Shown: positions 48,589 through 57,398, numbered from the stretch's first letter. The stretch: 64,000 nucleotides of DNA from Burkholderia sp. NRF60-BP8 (GCF_001522585.2 NZ_CP013372.1:558001-622000), one strand, 5' to 3'. A program made the numbers and translations. The notes: generated from the sequence alone by a model not told the origin.

Positions 48589-49872
48589 TCACACCGCCTG
48601 CCGCGCGCCGAATGCCTGCCTGATCCGCGCGAACAGCCCGTGCTGAGCGATCCATTCGGCATACGCGCGATAGTCGGGATCGCGCATCAGATGACGCTCT
48701 TCCGTCTTCGCCCGCACGTAGTAGATCAGGTTGACCGCGACGAGTCCCGCGCAATGCATGAGCCCGACCTGCCAGCCGAGCGGCTCGACGAACGGCACCG
48801 ACACCATCCAGTACGACAGGTTCTTCGTGATGTACGCCGGATGCTTCGTGAAGCGGTACGGGCCCGACGTGATGATCCCGCGGTTGGTGAGGTTCGAGAA
48901 CCGCAGCCCGAACGAGATCGTGCACAGCGCGTAGGTCAGCAGCAGCAGGATGATCGTCGCGCCCCAGATCACGCGCAGCGTCGGCGCCGACAGCAGCCAG
49001 TTGTCCCAGAACATCGAGCCTTCGTAGCGGATGTAGTTGTTCGAGATCAGCGACCAGAACGGCTGATAGCAGATCAGCGCGGCCACCCAGCCGAGCGTCG
49101 TCGGCTCGACGGTGCGCACGTGACTGTCGAGGATGCGGAACGTGCACAGATAGCCGACGGTGCCGAACATCAGATCCATCGTGAACGACAGGTCGTACAT
49201 GAACACGAAGGTCGCGATCGTCATCGGCGCATGCATCGCGTTCGCGAGCGACGCGCTCAGGTGATCGGCGTCCTTCGACAGGTAGACAGTCATCAGCGGC
49301 AGGAAGAACGCCTTCACGCCCCAGCCGGCCAGCATCTCGCGCACCGGCTTCCAGCTCGCGGGCTGCTCGCGGCGGAACAGGAAGCGGCCCCACAGCAGAT
49401 ACGCGTCGTCGGTCTCGCGCTGGTGGCGGTCCATCCACGCGAAGTAGAACGGCGCGGCGACGATCACGTACGGCGCGAGCGAGCGCAGCAGCGACCAGAA
49501 CGGCAGGTAGAACGCGCCGTGGTATTCGGGCAGCAGCCAGTAGATCGCGCCGATGCCCGCGTAGACCGACGCCAGCGCGCCGAGCCGCGTCGCCACGCGC
49601 GCGATGCCGAGCGGCCGGACGGCCTGCCGCGACAGCCCCGCGCTCGGACGCAGGTAGACGCGCGAGACGAAGAGTTCGTGCAGCGCGATCGTGCCGATGA
49701 TCGCGAGGCTCGCGATGACCGCGCGGGTGGCCGCGTCGAGGGCCGGGTGGTCGCGCGTCACCCACAGCGCGAAGAGTCCGGCCGTGATGCCGAGCAGGCC
49801 GGCGCGTAACGGCGTGGCGGAGCGGGGTGGGTGGTCCGGCGCAGCGACGACGCCGTCGAGCGTGGAGTTCAT
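48589..49872 (-). CDS. Isoprenylcysteine carboxyl methyltransferase-like membrane protein
   Basis: A 427-residue polytopic membrane protein. The C-terminal part is the ICMT/PEMT-like signature: RFSNLTNRGIITSGPYRFTKHPAYITKNLSYWMVSVPF (NRGI-TSGPY-xxKHPAY) and NLIYYVRAKTEERHLMRDPDYRAYAEW (R-x-EE-x-L-x-x-DxxY). The N-terminal 300 residues have about eight further membrane segments, an extension not present in small ICMT proteins. Such bacterial enzymes methylate lipid-soluble or isoprenoid-like substrates with SAM, but no bacterial substrate is evident. Neighbour genes give no hint. Confidence 0.85.
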   Translation of the reverse strand: MNSTLDGVVAAPDHPPRSATPLRAGLLGITAGLFALWVTRDHPALDAATRAVIASLAIIGTIALHELFVSRVYLRPSAGLSRQAVRPLGIARVATRLGALASVYAGIGAIYWLLPEYHGAFYLPFWSLLRSLAPYVIVAAPFYFAWMDRHQRETDDAYLLWGRFLFRREQPASWKPVREMLAGWGVKAFFLPLMTVYLSKDADHLSASLANAMHAPMTIATFVFMYDLSFTMDLMFGTVGYLCTFRILDSHVRTVEPTTLGWVAALICYQPFWSLISNNYIRYEGSMFWDNWLLSAPTLRVIWGATIILLLLTYALCTISFGLRFSNLTNRGIITSGPYRFTKHPAYITKNLSYWMVSVPFVEPLGWQVGLMHCAGLVAVNLIYYVRAKTEERHLMRDPDYRAYAEWIAQHGLFARIRQAFGARQAV

Positions 49873-50001
49873 GATCGGATCCTCGTGGGTGTGAGGGCCG
49901 GCGCCCCCGCTGGGCGGGTGACGCCGGCCGTCGGCCGGGCTGTTTATGGATGCGCGCCCGGCCATTGGCCTGTCGTTCTGATGCGATGCGTGATGCGTTG
50001 C

Positions 50002-52275
50002 TTACTTCTTGGTGCCGCCGCCCAGCAGACCGCCGAGCAGGTTGGTCACCGGCGACAGCAGGTTGCCGGTGCCGCCCGCGGCGCCGCCGCCCGTGCTGCC
50101 GGTCAGGCCGGTCACCACGGAGCCGCTGCCGCCCGGCGTCGTCACGGTGCCGGCTGCGCCGCCGGAGCTGACCGTGCCGGTGGCGCCGGCCGAACCGGCC
50201 GGCGTTCCCAGCGCACCCGTGAGCGTGCCGACCGGGCCGCTCGTCAGCACCCCGCCGAGCGTGCCGGACACGTTGCCGCCCGGCGTCGTGACGGTGCCGG
50301 TGAGGCTCGCACCGAGCGGCGTCAGCGCGTTGACGAGGTTGGTGACCGGCGCCAGCAGGCCGCCGAGGCCTGCGCCACCGGTGCCGCTGGTGCCGCCGGT
50401 CCCGCTCGTTCCGCCCGTGCCGCTGGTGCCGCCCGAACCGATGCCGCCGAGTGCGCCCGTCACCGTCCCGAGCAGGCCGGTGATCGGCGCGAGCGGGCCG
50501 CCGCCGGTGCCGCTCGTTCCGCTGGTGCCGCCCGAACCGCTCGAGCTGCCGCCGCCGAGGCCGCCCGTCAACGTGCCGAGCAGGCCCGTGATCGGGGCGA
50601 GCGGATTGCTGCCGCCCGTGCCGCTGCTGGAACTGCCCGCGTTGTTGGCGTTGACGAGGCCGCCCGTCGACGTCACCGTATTGCCGAGTTGCCCCAGGAC
50701 GCCGCCGAGGCTCGTGCCGACCGGGTTGTCGGTCGCGCCGCCGACCTTCGTGCCCGCGAGCGCGATGCCGTTGCCGAGCGTGCTCAACAGGCCGTTGAGC
50801 GGCGCGCCGAGCAGCGTGACGCCGCCGAGCGTCTGCGTGACGCCCGGCGTCGTGGCGCCGCCGGTCAGCGTATTCGTGATCGGGTTGATGACCTTGCCGA
50901 GCTGCGTTTCGAGCTGCTGGACCGGCGAGCTGTTCAGCGCCGTGTTCAGCGCCGATGCGGTCGAATTGACCGCGGTGCCGACCGTGTTGACGAGACTGCC
51001 GACCAGGGTCGTCGCCGGCGCGAGCGGCGACAGCGGACCGGTGCCGAGGCTCGTCACTGCATTGCCGAGGTTGTTGACCGCACCGCCGGCGCCGGTCAGC
51101 AGGCCGGTGGTCGACGTCAGCGTCGGCCCGAGCGGGTTCGCCGACACGCCGATCGAACCGAGGCCGGCCGCGACGCCGTTGCCGAGCGATTGCACGCCGT
51201 TGCCGAGGCTGCCGACCGCGTTGCCGATGCTGGTGGCCGTCGCCGGGTTCGTGCCGGGAATCTGCACGCCGCCGATCTGACCGCCGCCGTTTACGACCGT
51301 CGTGCCGAGCGCCGTCACGAGGTTGCCGGATTTCTGCAGGACGTTGCCGAGAGGGGTGACGCCGGTGCCGGAGGTGCCGGAAGTGCCCGACGTGCCTGAG
51401 GTACCGGAGGTGCCCGAGGTACCGGAAGTGCCGGACGTGCCGGAAGTGCCGGAAGTGCCGGAAGTGCCGGACGTGCCCGAGGTACCGGAAGTGCCCGACG
51501 TGCCGGAAGTGCCCGACGTACCGGAGGTACCTGACGTACCGGAAGTGCCTGACGTACCGGAGGTACCTGACGTACCGGAAGTGCCTGACGTACCGGAAGT
51601 GCCCGACGTACCGGAAGTGCCCGACGTGCCGGAGGTGCCTGAGGTACCGGAAGTGCCCGACGTACCGGAGGTGCCCGACGTACCGGAGGTGCCCGAGGTA
51701 CCGGAAGTGCCCGACGTACCGGAAGTGCCCGACGTACCGGAGGTGCCCGACGTACCGGAGGTGCCCGACGTACCGGAAGTGCCCGACGTACCGGAGGTGC
51801 CCGAGGTACCGGAAGTGCCCGAGGTACCGGAAGTGCCCGAGGTACCGGAAGTGCCCGAGGTACCGGAGGTGCCCGACGTACCGGAAGTGCCCGACGTACC
51901 GGAGGTGCCCGAAGTACCGGAAGTGCCCGAGGTACCGGAAGTACCGGAAGTGCCGGAGGTACCGGAAGTGCCGGAGGTGCCGGAAGTGCCGGAAGTGCCG
52001 GAGGTGCCCGAGGTGCCGGAGGTACCAGAAGTGCCCGAGGTACCGGAAGTGCCTGACGTACCAGAAGTCCCCGACGACCCCGAGCTACCGCCACCCGACG
52101 TCCCCGACGAACCGCCGCCCGACGTACCGGAAGTCCCCGACGTGCCGCTCGTCCCGGACGTGCTCGGCTTGATCGTCGGCGGGGTCGTCGGTCCATCGAC
52201 CGAGCCGCAGCCGTACAGCGCGAGCAGTGACGAGACGGCCATCGTTACCGTCGTCTTCTTGAAAAGAGTGTGCAT
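50002..52275 (-). CDS. Lipoprotein with (Gly-Thr-Ser)n collagen-like repeat domain
   Basis: A 757-residue protein. The signal MHTLFKKTTVTMAVSSLLAL ends in a lipobox-like LYGC, so it is probably lipidated at that Cys. From about residue 35 a low-complexity region of about 78 Gly-Thr-Ser triplets follows, then about 450 residues rich in Gly/Leu/Thr/Val with repeated elements such as LAPVTNLV, PLAPITGLLGT and LGNAVGSLGNGV. This is the Burkholderia collagen-like repeat family by appearance. The G-x-y periodicity suggests a triple-helical or extended stalk; surface or outer-membrane location is inferred. A hairpin covers its ribosome-binding site. Longest antisense frames here are artefacts. Confidence 0.85.
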   Translation of the reverse strand: MHTLFKKTTVTMAVSSLLALYGCGSVDGPTTPPTIKPSTSGTSGTSGTSGTSGGGSSGTSGGGSSGSSGTSGTSGTSGTSGTSGTSGTSGTSGTSGTSGTSGTSGTSGTSGTSGTSGTSGTSGTSGTSGTSGTSGTSGTSGTSGTSGTSGTSGTSGTSGTSGTSGTSGTSGTSGTSGTSGTSGTSGTSGTSGTSGTSGTSGTSGTSGTSGTSGTSGTSGTSGTSGTSGTSGTSGTSGTSGTSGTSGTSGTSGTSGTSGTSGTSGTSGTSGTSGTSGTSGTSGTSGTSGTSGTSGTSGTSGTSGTGVTPLGNVLQKSGNLVTALGTTVVNGGGQIGGVQIPGTNPATATSIGNAVGSLGNGVQSLGNGVAAGLGSIGVSANPLGPTLTSTTGLLTGAGGAVNNLGNAVTSLGTGPLSPLAPATTLVGSLVNTVGTAVNSTASALNTALNSSPVQQLETQLGKVINPITNTLTGGATTPGVTQTLGGVTLLGAPLNGLLSTLGNGIALAGTKVGGATDNPVGTSLGGVLGQLGNTVTSTGGLVNANNAGSSSSGTGGSNPLAPITGLLGTLTGGLGGGSSSGSGGTSGTSGTGGGPLAPITGLLGTVTGALGGIGSGGTSGTGGTSGTGGTSGTGGAGLGGLLAPVTNLVNALTPLGASLTGTVTTPGGNVSGTLGGVLTSGPVGTLTGALGTPAGSAGATGTVSSGGAAGTVTTPGGSGSVVTGLTGSTGGGAAGGTGNLLSPVTNLLGGLLGGGTKK
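51366..52071 (-). repeat. Tandem GTS-coding repeat tract (9- and 18-bp units)
   Basis: About 700 bases of near-perfect 9-base units encoding Gly-Thr-Ser, with runs where the 18-base pair of alternating codons is kept exactly (GGTACGTCGGGCACTTCC and close variants). Regularity of synonymous codon alternation implies recent expansion by slippage. Copy-number change keeps the frame. Confidence 0.95.
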
Positions 52276-52637
52276 GTTGGCCTCGACATTGGAAGTGTGT
52301 CGAGGTCTTCACTGCAAATTCTGCGCCATGACAAGTTTCGCGAAACGGTATCGCGATTTGTTGCGGGAATCGGGAATATCGATGCGATTTAAACGGAGGA
52401 ATGGCGGTTTCGCGCGACGGGCACGCGCGGTGCGCGAACGTCGCGGCTGCGATGTTCCCGTCAGGCGCCGTAACGCCCGGCCGGATGTTACGTAGCGTTC
52501 GGCCGTCCGTGCCGCGGACGCGCCGCGAACCGAGCGCCGCGTCTTTGACGAAACCGCGCCGCGCGCATGAACATGGCACGACATCTCCCGGCTGCCGGCG
52601 ACGCCGAGGCGGCCCCGACTCCAACCAGGACACCGAC
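52276..52637. promoter_or_regulatory. Lipoprotein leader and divergent intergenic region
   Basis: A 362-base gap. Directly before the lipoprotein ATG (52275), on the minus strand, CCTCGACA (arm at 52298-52305) pairs perfectly with TGTCGAGG (52281-52288) across a 9-base loop. The second arm contains GAGG, the only ribosome-binding-like sequence near the start. Translation would therefore be blocked while the stem is closed, as in thermometers or regulated leaders. The right half has nothing I can assign. Confidence 0.5.
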
Positions 52638-53036
52638 ATGAGCGAACAGGACAGGGAATACGGCAAGGCGCGGCGGATCGACGTGATGGGCGAGGCGTTC
52701 GTCGAGCGCGCGATGCGCGACCTCGACGGATTTTCGCGTCCGCTGCAGGACTGGCTGAACGAACATGCATGGGGCAGCACCTGGCAGCGGGGCGGGATCG
52801 ACCTGAAGACGCGCAGCCTGTGCACGTGCGCGATGCTGGCGGCGCTCGGCCGCGGCACGGAGCTGAAGGGCCATATTCGCGGTGCGCTCAACAACGGCGC
52901 GAGCCTCGTCGAGATCCGCGAGGTATTGCTGCACAGCGCGCTGTACGCCGGCGCGCCGGCCGCGGTCGAGGCGTTCCGCAGCGCGCGCGAGGTGCTCTCG
53001 GATCTCGGGTTGTCGATACCCGACGACGAAGCCTGA
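52638..53036 (+). CDS. Carboxymuconolactone decarboxylase family protein
   Basis: A 132-residue CMD-family protein: RAMRDLDGFSRPLQDWLNEHAWGSTWQRGGIDLKTRSLCTCAMLAALGRGTELKGHIRGALNNGASLVEIREVLLHSALYAGAPAAVEAFRSARE, with the LKTRSL..C, E-x-x-x-H-x-x-G-A-L-NNG and EVLLHSALYAG-P pattern of PcaC-like proteins. It keeps the Glu and His residues used by this group. The ATG at 52638 starts the conserved region. It stands alone, not in a protocatechuate operon, so another substrate is possible. Confidence 0.9.
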   Translation: MSEQDREYGKARRIDVMGEAFVERAMRDLDGFSRPLQDWLNEHAWGSTWQRGGIDLKTRSLCTCAMLAALGRGTELKGHIRGALNNGASLVEIREVLLHSALYAGAPAAVEAFRSAREVLSDLGLSIPDDEA

Positions 53037-53091
53037 TTCGGTCGCTGCGGCGGCTGCCGGCACGGAAACCGGCCCGCCTCGTTGCCGCGAT

Positions 53092-54075
53092 CTACGCGAT
53101 GCGTACCGGCTGCGCGGTGGCATCAACCGGCGCGGCGGCGACTTCGAGCAGCCAGTCGGCCGTCGCTTCGGGAAGCGTGACCGGCAGCATGTGCCCGCCC
53201 TCCACGACCTTCAGCCGCACGCGCGCCGATTTCCGCGCGAGCGCTTCGCCGTGCGCGCGCCAGTTCAGGATCGGATCGGCGTGGCCGTACAGCACGTCGA
53301 CCGGCAGCGCGAGTTCCGCATAGCGACGCTCCATCGCGGGCAGGTCGACGGGCGCCGACAGCAGGTCCGTCGCCGTCGCGTAGAACACGTGCGGGCGCAT
53401 CCCGAGCAGGCCGCCGCCCTTGACCGGGAAGTCGCGCGGCACGTCCTCCGGCGCGAACACCTGACGCACGGCCTTGCGGCCCGTCAGGATCGTCAGCGGG
53501 ATCGCGAAGGTCCACGACACGAAACGGCGCACGAGCGGCGACGGCAGCATCAGCGGCTTGAACGGCGCAGGCGGCTCGGTCTGCTCGTGCGACAGCGGCG
53601 CGATCAGCGCGAGCCGGCTCACGCGGTCCGCGTGGTTGAGGCCCACCGCGAGCGCGATCGCGCCGCCGAGCGAGTGGCCGACCAGCACCGGCTTGTCGAG
53701 CTTCAGCGCGTCGATGAACGCGGCGACCGTGCGGGCCTGCGCGAACACGTTCGCCTGCGAGGCCGGGCCGCGCAGCGAGCGGCCGGCGCCCGGCCGGTCG
53801 ATCAGGATCACGCGATGCCGCTGCGCGAGCCGCGTGAGCGGCAGGTACGCGAAATTGCGCCATTGCCCCGCCAGCCCGTGGACGAACACGATCGGCGGGC
53901 CGTTGCCGTATTCGACGTAGTGGATGCGGTCGCCGTCGATGTCGACGAAGCGGCCTTCGGGCGGAAACGCGCGCGTCACGCGACGGGCCACGTAACCGGT
54001 AAACAGCGCGAGCGCAGCGAGCACCGCGACGACGCCGAGCAGCACGTTCTGGATCAGATGGAGCGTAGGAGTCAT
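53092..54075 (-). CDS. Membrane-anchored alpha/beta hydrolase
   Basis: A 327-residue hydrolase. An N-terminal hydrophobic segment (LHLIQNVLLGVVAVLAALALF) should anchor it. The alpha/beta fold shows HYVEYGNGPPIVFVHGLAGQWRNF (HG oxyanion), the nucleophile VGHSLGGAIALAVGLN, the acid DVLYGHADPILNW and the His GGHMLPVTLPEA. It is the third gene of the leftward SDR-BVMO-hydrolase series, seven bases after the monooxygenase stop; hydrolysis of the ester or lactone made by that enzyme is the natural role, by inference. Confidence 0.9.
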   Translation of the reverse strand: MTPTLHLIQNVLLGVVAVLAALALFTGYVARRVTRAFPPEGRFVDIDGDRIHYVEYGNGPPIVFVHGLAGQWRNFAYLPLTRLAQRHRVILIDRPGAGRSLRGPASQANVFAQARTVAAFIDALKLDKPVLVGHSLGGAIALAVGLNHADRVSRLALIAPLSHEQTEPPAPFKPLMLPSPLVRRFVSWTFAIPLTILTGRKAVRQVFAPEDVPRDFPVKGGGLLGMRPHVFYATATDLLSAPVDLPAMERRYAELALPVDVLYGHADPILNWRAHGEALARKSARVRLKVVEGGHMLPVTLPEATADWLLEVAAAPVDATAQPVRIA

Positions 54076-54082
54076 GTCGGCC

Positions 54083-55666
54083 TCAGCGGGTGTCGAGTGC
54101 GGGTTCGGCAACCGGCGCGGCTGCTGCTTGGCCGGGTTGGGCGCGGCGTTCGAAATGCATCGCGGAATCGGCGAGCGGGCTGAACTTCAGCGACGCGAGA
54201 TCGAGCACGTAGTTCTGGTGGAATTTCCACGGCTTGCGGTGCCCCTGCTTCGGCAGGATGCCGGCTGCGCGCTGGATGTAACCCGAACTCAGGTTGACGG
54301 CCGGCACGTCGCCGAGATCGCCTGCGCCGAGCCGCGGCACGCACGTGTCGTACCCGTTCGCGCGCATGTGATTGAGCAGCCGGCACACGTAGCGCGCAAT
54401 CAGCTCGGCCTTCAGCGTCCACGACGCATTCGTGTAGCCGAACGACGATGCGAGGTTCGGCACGTCGCTGTACATCATCCCCTTGTACGACACCGTCTCC
54501 GACAAATCGACCGCGCGGCCGTCGACCGTGACCCGCGCGCCGCCGAGCATCTTTATCTTCAGCCCGGTCGCGGTGACGATCACGTCCGCGTCGAGCTGCT
54601 GGCCGCTCTTCAGCTGGAGGCCGGTCGGCGTGAAGCGCTCGATCTCGTCGGTGACGATCGATGCACGGCCCGCGCGAATCGCCTTGAACAGGTCGCCGTT
54701 CGGCACGAGACACACGCGCTGGTCCCACGGCATGTAGCGCGGCGTCAGGTGCTTCGCGACGTCGAAGTCGGGGCCGAGCTGCTTGCTCGCCGCGCGGATG
54801 ATGAACCGCTTCGTCCGGTCGGGCTTGCGGCGCGACACGTTGTACAGGTATATCGTCAGCAGGACGTTCTTCACGCGCACGAGCCGGTGCGCGAGCCGCG
54901 ACGGCAGCACGCGGCGTAGCGCGTTCGCGATCTTGTCGCGCGCGGGCAGCGACACGATGTAGGTCGGCGAGCGCTGCAGCATCGTCACGTGCCGCGCATC
55001 GGCCGCCATCGACGGCACGAGCGTGACGGCCGTCGCGCCGCTGCCGATCACGACCACGCGCCGGTTCGCGTACGACAGATCCTTCGGCCAGTGCTGCGGA
55101 TGCACGAGCTGGCCCTCGAACGTGTCCATGCCTGCCCAGTCGGGCAGGTAGCCGGCGTCGTAGTCGTAGTAGCCGCTGCACATGTACAGGAAGCGGCACG
55201 TGTAGACGAGCGTGTCGAGCGCGCCGTCGCGCGTGCGTTCGACGCGCACCGTCCAGCGCGCGCGGTGCGAATCCCAGTCGGCCGCGATCACTTTCTGCCC
55301 GTACCGGATCGTCTTGTCGATGCCGTACGCGTGCGCGGTGTCGCGGATGTAGTCGAGGATCGTCTGCCCGTCGGAGATCGCCTTGTCGCTGTGCCACGGG
55401 CGGAAGCTGTAGCCGAGCGTGAACATGTCGGAATCCGAGCGAACGCCCGGATAGCGGAACAGGTCCCAGGTGCCGCCGATCGCGTCGCGCGCCTCGACGA
55501 TCGCCACGCTCGCATGCGGGCAGCGCTGCTTCAGGTGATAGGCGGCGCCGATGCCGGACAGGCCGGCGCCGACGACCAGCACGTCGAGGTCGTTGCCGTC
55601 ACTTCGGTCGCGGCGGGCGTCGGGGGCGGGCGGCGCGGCGCGCCGGTCGGTCGTCGTCGAGCTCAT
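54083..55666 (-). CDS. Flavin-containing Baeyer-Villiger-type monooxygenase
   Basis: A 527-residue FAD/NADPH enzyme. FAD motif VLVVGAGLSGIGAAYHLK, NADPH motif VVVIGSGATAVTLVP, and between them the Baeyer-Villiger fingerprint FEGQLVHPQHWPKD (F-x-G-x-x-x-H-x-x-x-W-P). GGTWDLFRYPGVRSDSDMFTLGYSFRPW is the typical substrate-side region. It would insert oxygen next to a ketone to give an ester or lactone. The start ATG overlaps the stop of the SDR gene. Substrate unknown; long-chain or cyclic ketones are usual in this branch. Confidence 0.93.
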   Translation of the reverse strand: MSSTTTDRRAAPPAPDARRDRSDGNDLDVLVVGAGLSGIGAAYHLKQRCPHASVAIVEARDAIGGTWDLFRYPGVRSDSDMFTLGYSFRPWHSDKAISDGQTILDYIRDTAHAYGIDKTIRYGQKVIAADWDSHRARWTVRVERTRDGALDTLVYTCRFLYMCSGYYDYDAGYLPDWAGMDTFEGQLVHPQHWPKDLSYANRRVVVIGSGATAVTLVPSMAADARHVTMLQRSPTYIVSLPARDKIANALRRVLPSRLAHRLVRVKNVLLTIYLYNVSRRKPDRTKRFIIRAASKQLGPDFDVAKHLTPRYMPWDQRVCLVPNGDLFKAIRAGRASIVTDEIERFTPTGLQLKSGQQLDADVIVTATGLKIKMLGGARVTVDGRAVDLSETVSYKGMMYSDVPNLASSFGYTNASWTLKAELIARYVCRLLNHMRANGYDTCVPRLGAGDLGDVPAVNLSSGYIQRAAGILPKQGHRKPWKFHQNYVLDLASLKFSPLADSAMHFERRAQPGQAAAAPVAEPALDTR

Positions 55667-56592
55667 GCGGGGTCCTTCGTCGGTGGGGTGGGGCGCGCGG
55701 CGGCGGGCGCGTAGGCGCGTTCTCCCGCGGAGGCTACCTTCGGGCGGAGATTGCGTGCGCGGGCGCGACGCACGTGGCGCAGCATCAGCCACTGATAACC
55801 GGCGCCGAGCAGCCGCGCGATCCTGTCGAGCCGGCGCGCGTCGGCGCCGACCAGCACGCGGCGCGCATTGCGCTCGACGCCCGCGAGGATCTGTCGCGCG
55901 GCCTCGTCGGCCGTCGTCGCGTTGATCAGGCGGTTGGCTTGGCGGCGATGGGTCGCTTCGTCCTGCCCCGTCAGCGCGTGGATGCTGGCGTCGACGCGGC
56001 CCGCGTCGACGATGCTCGTCGCGACGCCGCCCGGATGCACGCAGGTCGCGCTCACCGGCGCGCCGTCGAGTTCGAGTTCCATCCGCAGCGCCTCGGTGAA
56101 GCCGCGCACCGCGAACTTGGTCGCGTTGTACGCGCTTTGCGTCGGCATCGCGACGAGCCCGAACAGGCTCGAGGTGTTGACGACGTGCCCGTCGCCCGAC
56201 GCGCGCAGATGCGGCAGGAACGCCTGCGTGCCGTGCACGACACCCCAGAAATTGATGCCGACGATCCATTCGAGATCGGCGAGGCGGGCGGTTTCGGCGC
56301 TGGCGGCCAGCGATACGCCCGCGTTGTTGAAGATCAGATTGACCTTGCCGTGCTCGGCGCGAACGAAATCGGCCCACGCGAACACCGCGTCGCGGTCGGC
56401 GACGTCGACCCGGCGCGTGCTCACGCGCACGCCGTGCCACGCGCACGCGGCCGCCGTGCCGGCGAGCCCGGCTTCGCCGACGTCGGCGAGCGCGACCTCG
56501 CAGCCGCGCCGCGCGAGCTCGATCGCGAGGCTTCGGCCCATGCCCGAACCGGCGCCCGTGATCGCGGCGACCTTGCCGGAAAATCCCTTCAT
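55663..56592 (-). CDS. SDR family oxidoreductase of the BVMO operon
   Basis: A 309-residue short-chain dehydrogenase: VAAITGAGSGMGRSLAIELARRGCEVALADVGEAGLAGT (TGxxxGMG; Asp after beta-2, NAD-type), IFNNAGVSLAAS, NTSSLFGLVAMPTQSAYNATKFAVRG (S, Y-x-x-x-K). It has a C-terminal extension of about 50 residues rich in Arg/Ala/Pro. First gene of the leftward operon; an alcohol-to-ketone step before the BVMO is the natural role, by inference. The stop overlaps the BVMO start (ATGA). Confidence 0.92.
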   Translation of the reverse strand: MKGFSGKVAAITGAGSGMGRSLAIELARRGCEVALADVGEAGLAGTAAACAWHGVRVSTRRVDVADRDAVFAWADFVRAEHGKVNLIFNNAGVSLAASAETARLADLEWIVGINFWGVVHGTQAFLPHLRASGDGHVVNTSSLFGLVAMPTQSAYNATKFAVRGFTEALRMELELDGAPVSATCVHPGGVATSIVDAGRVDASIHALTGQDEATHRRQANRLINATTADEAARQILAGVERNARRVLVGADARRLDRIARLLGAGYQWLMLRHVRRARARNLRPKVASAGERAYAPAAARPTPPTKDPA

Positions 56593-56640
56593 CCGTCGTT
56601 CCTCCCGTTCCGCTTGCGCTGCATCGGCGGCGCGTCTATT

Positions 56641-56660
56641 GTGGTGTTGTTCGTCACCAC
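56641..56660. promoter_or_regulatory. Inverted repeat between SDR operon and TetR gene
   Basis: GTGGTG (56641-56646) and CACCAC (56655-56660) spaced by 8 bases, in the 88-base divergent gap between the SDR-BVMO-hydrolase operon and the TetR gene. A good candidate operator for the TetR-type repressor, close to both starts. Confidence 0.45.
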
Positions 56661-56680
56661 TTTAGTTTTCGGGTGTCCTG

Positions 56681-57340
56681 ATGTCAAATAGCGGAATGGA
56701 GAAAGCACTCGAAACGGAAAAAAGAGGCCGGTCGTATGGCGGCGTGGCGCCCGAGGTACGGGCCGCCGAGCGGCGCGACGCGTTGATCCGCGCGGCGACG
56801 CGCGTATTCGGCACGGTGGGGTTTCGCAAGGCGACCGTGCGGTCGATCTGCCAGGAAGCGAAGCTGAACGATCGCTATTTCTATGCGGCATTCGACAGCA
56901 CCGAGGATCTGTTGCGCTGCACCTATCTGCATCACGCGCAGCAACTGCACGACGCGGTCGCGCAGGCGGTCGCCGCGCGCGGCGGCGATCTGCGCGAGCG
57001 CGTCGACGCGGGGCTCGCCGCGTTCTTCGCGTTTCTGCGCGACCCGTGCGCGGCGCGCGTGCTGCTGCTCGAAGTGATGGGCGTGAGTGCGGATACCGAC
57101 ATGACGTATCAGCGCATGCTGCTCGACTTCGGCAAGCTGATCATGGCGATCGGCGTGCCGCGCGAAGCCGTGACGCCGGCGGAGCGCACCGAGCAGCGGC
57201 TGATCGGGCTCGCGCTGGTGGGCGCGATGACGAACGTCGGCGCCGCATGGCTGCTCACCGGCTATCGCGATCCGGAGGCACAGATGATCGCGAGTTGCAG
57301 GAAGGTGCTGTTGGGAACGTTGGGGGAAGCGGGCGGGTAG
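56681..57340 (+). CDS. TetR-family transcriptional regulator
   Basis: A 219-residue TetR repressor. The helix-turn-helix region (about 30-80) reads RRDALIRAATRVFGTVGFRKATVRSICQEAKLNDRYFYAAFDSTEDLL, as in the family signature (F-x-x-x-GF-x-x-x-T, YFYxxF-xxxExLL). The remaining all-helical part binds an unknown effector. Divergent from the BVMO operon with an inverted repeat between, which makes it the likely regulator of that operon. The N-terminus has about 20 extra charged residues before the DNA-binding domain. Confidence 0.93.
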   Translation: MSNSGMEKALETEKRGRSYGGVAPEVRAAERRDALIRAATRVFGTVGFRKATVRSICQEAKLNDRYFYAAFDSTEDLLRCTYLHHAQQLHDAVAQAVAARGGDLRERVDAGLAAFFAFLRDPCAARVLLLEVMGVSADTDMTYQRMLLDFGKLIMAIGVPREAVTPAERTEQRLIGLALVGAMTNVGAAWLLTGYRDPEAQMIASCRKVLLGTLGEAGG

Positions 57341-57392
57341 GCGCGTCGCCAAGGGGCGACTATCGCCACCTCGAGGGAGACTGAATTTGGAC

Positions 57393-57398
57393 TATAAT
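57393..57398 (+). promoter_or_regulatory. -10 element of the YefM/RelE-type module
   Basis: A perfect TATAAT lies 35 bases upstream of the antitoxin start. The -35 region is not clear. It stands out from the GC-rich surroundings and probably drives the toxin-antitoxin operon. Confidence 0.5.

Noticed and set aside
51366..52071. CRISPR-like or minisatellite non-coding array
   Set aside because: Units are 9 bases and keep one open frame coding Gly-Thr-Ser inside a lipoprotein.
51302..52495. Rightward frame of about 400 codons with Pro-Glu-Val / Pro-Asp-Val repeats
   Set aside because: It is the exact antisense of the Gly-Thr-Ser repeat of the lipoprotein gene; the lipoprotein has a signal sequence and a start with context, the antisense frame has none.
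52638..53036. pcaC of a protocatechuate pathway
   Set aside because: The protein is of the family, but no other pca gene is near, so the specific role is not supported.
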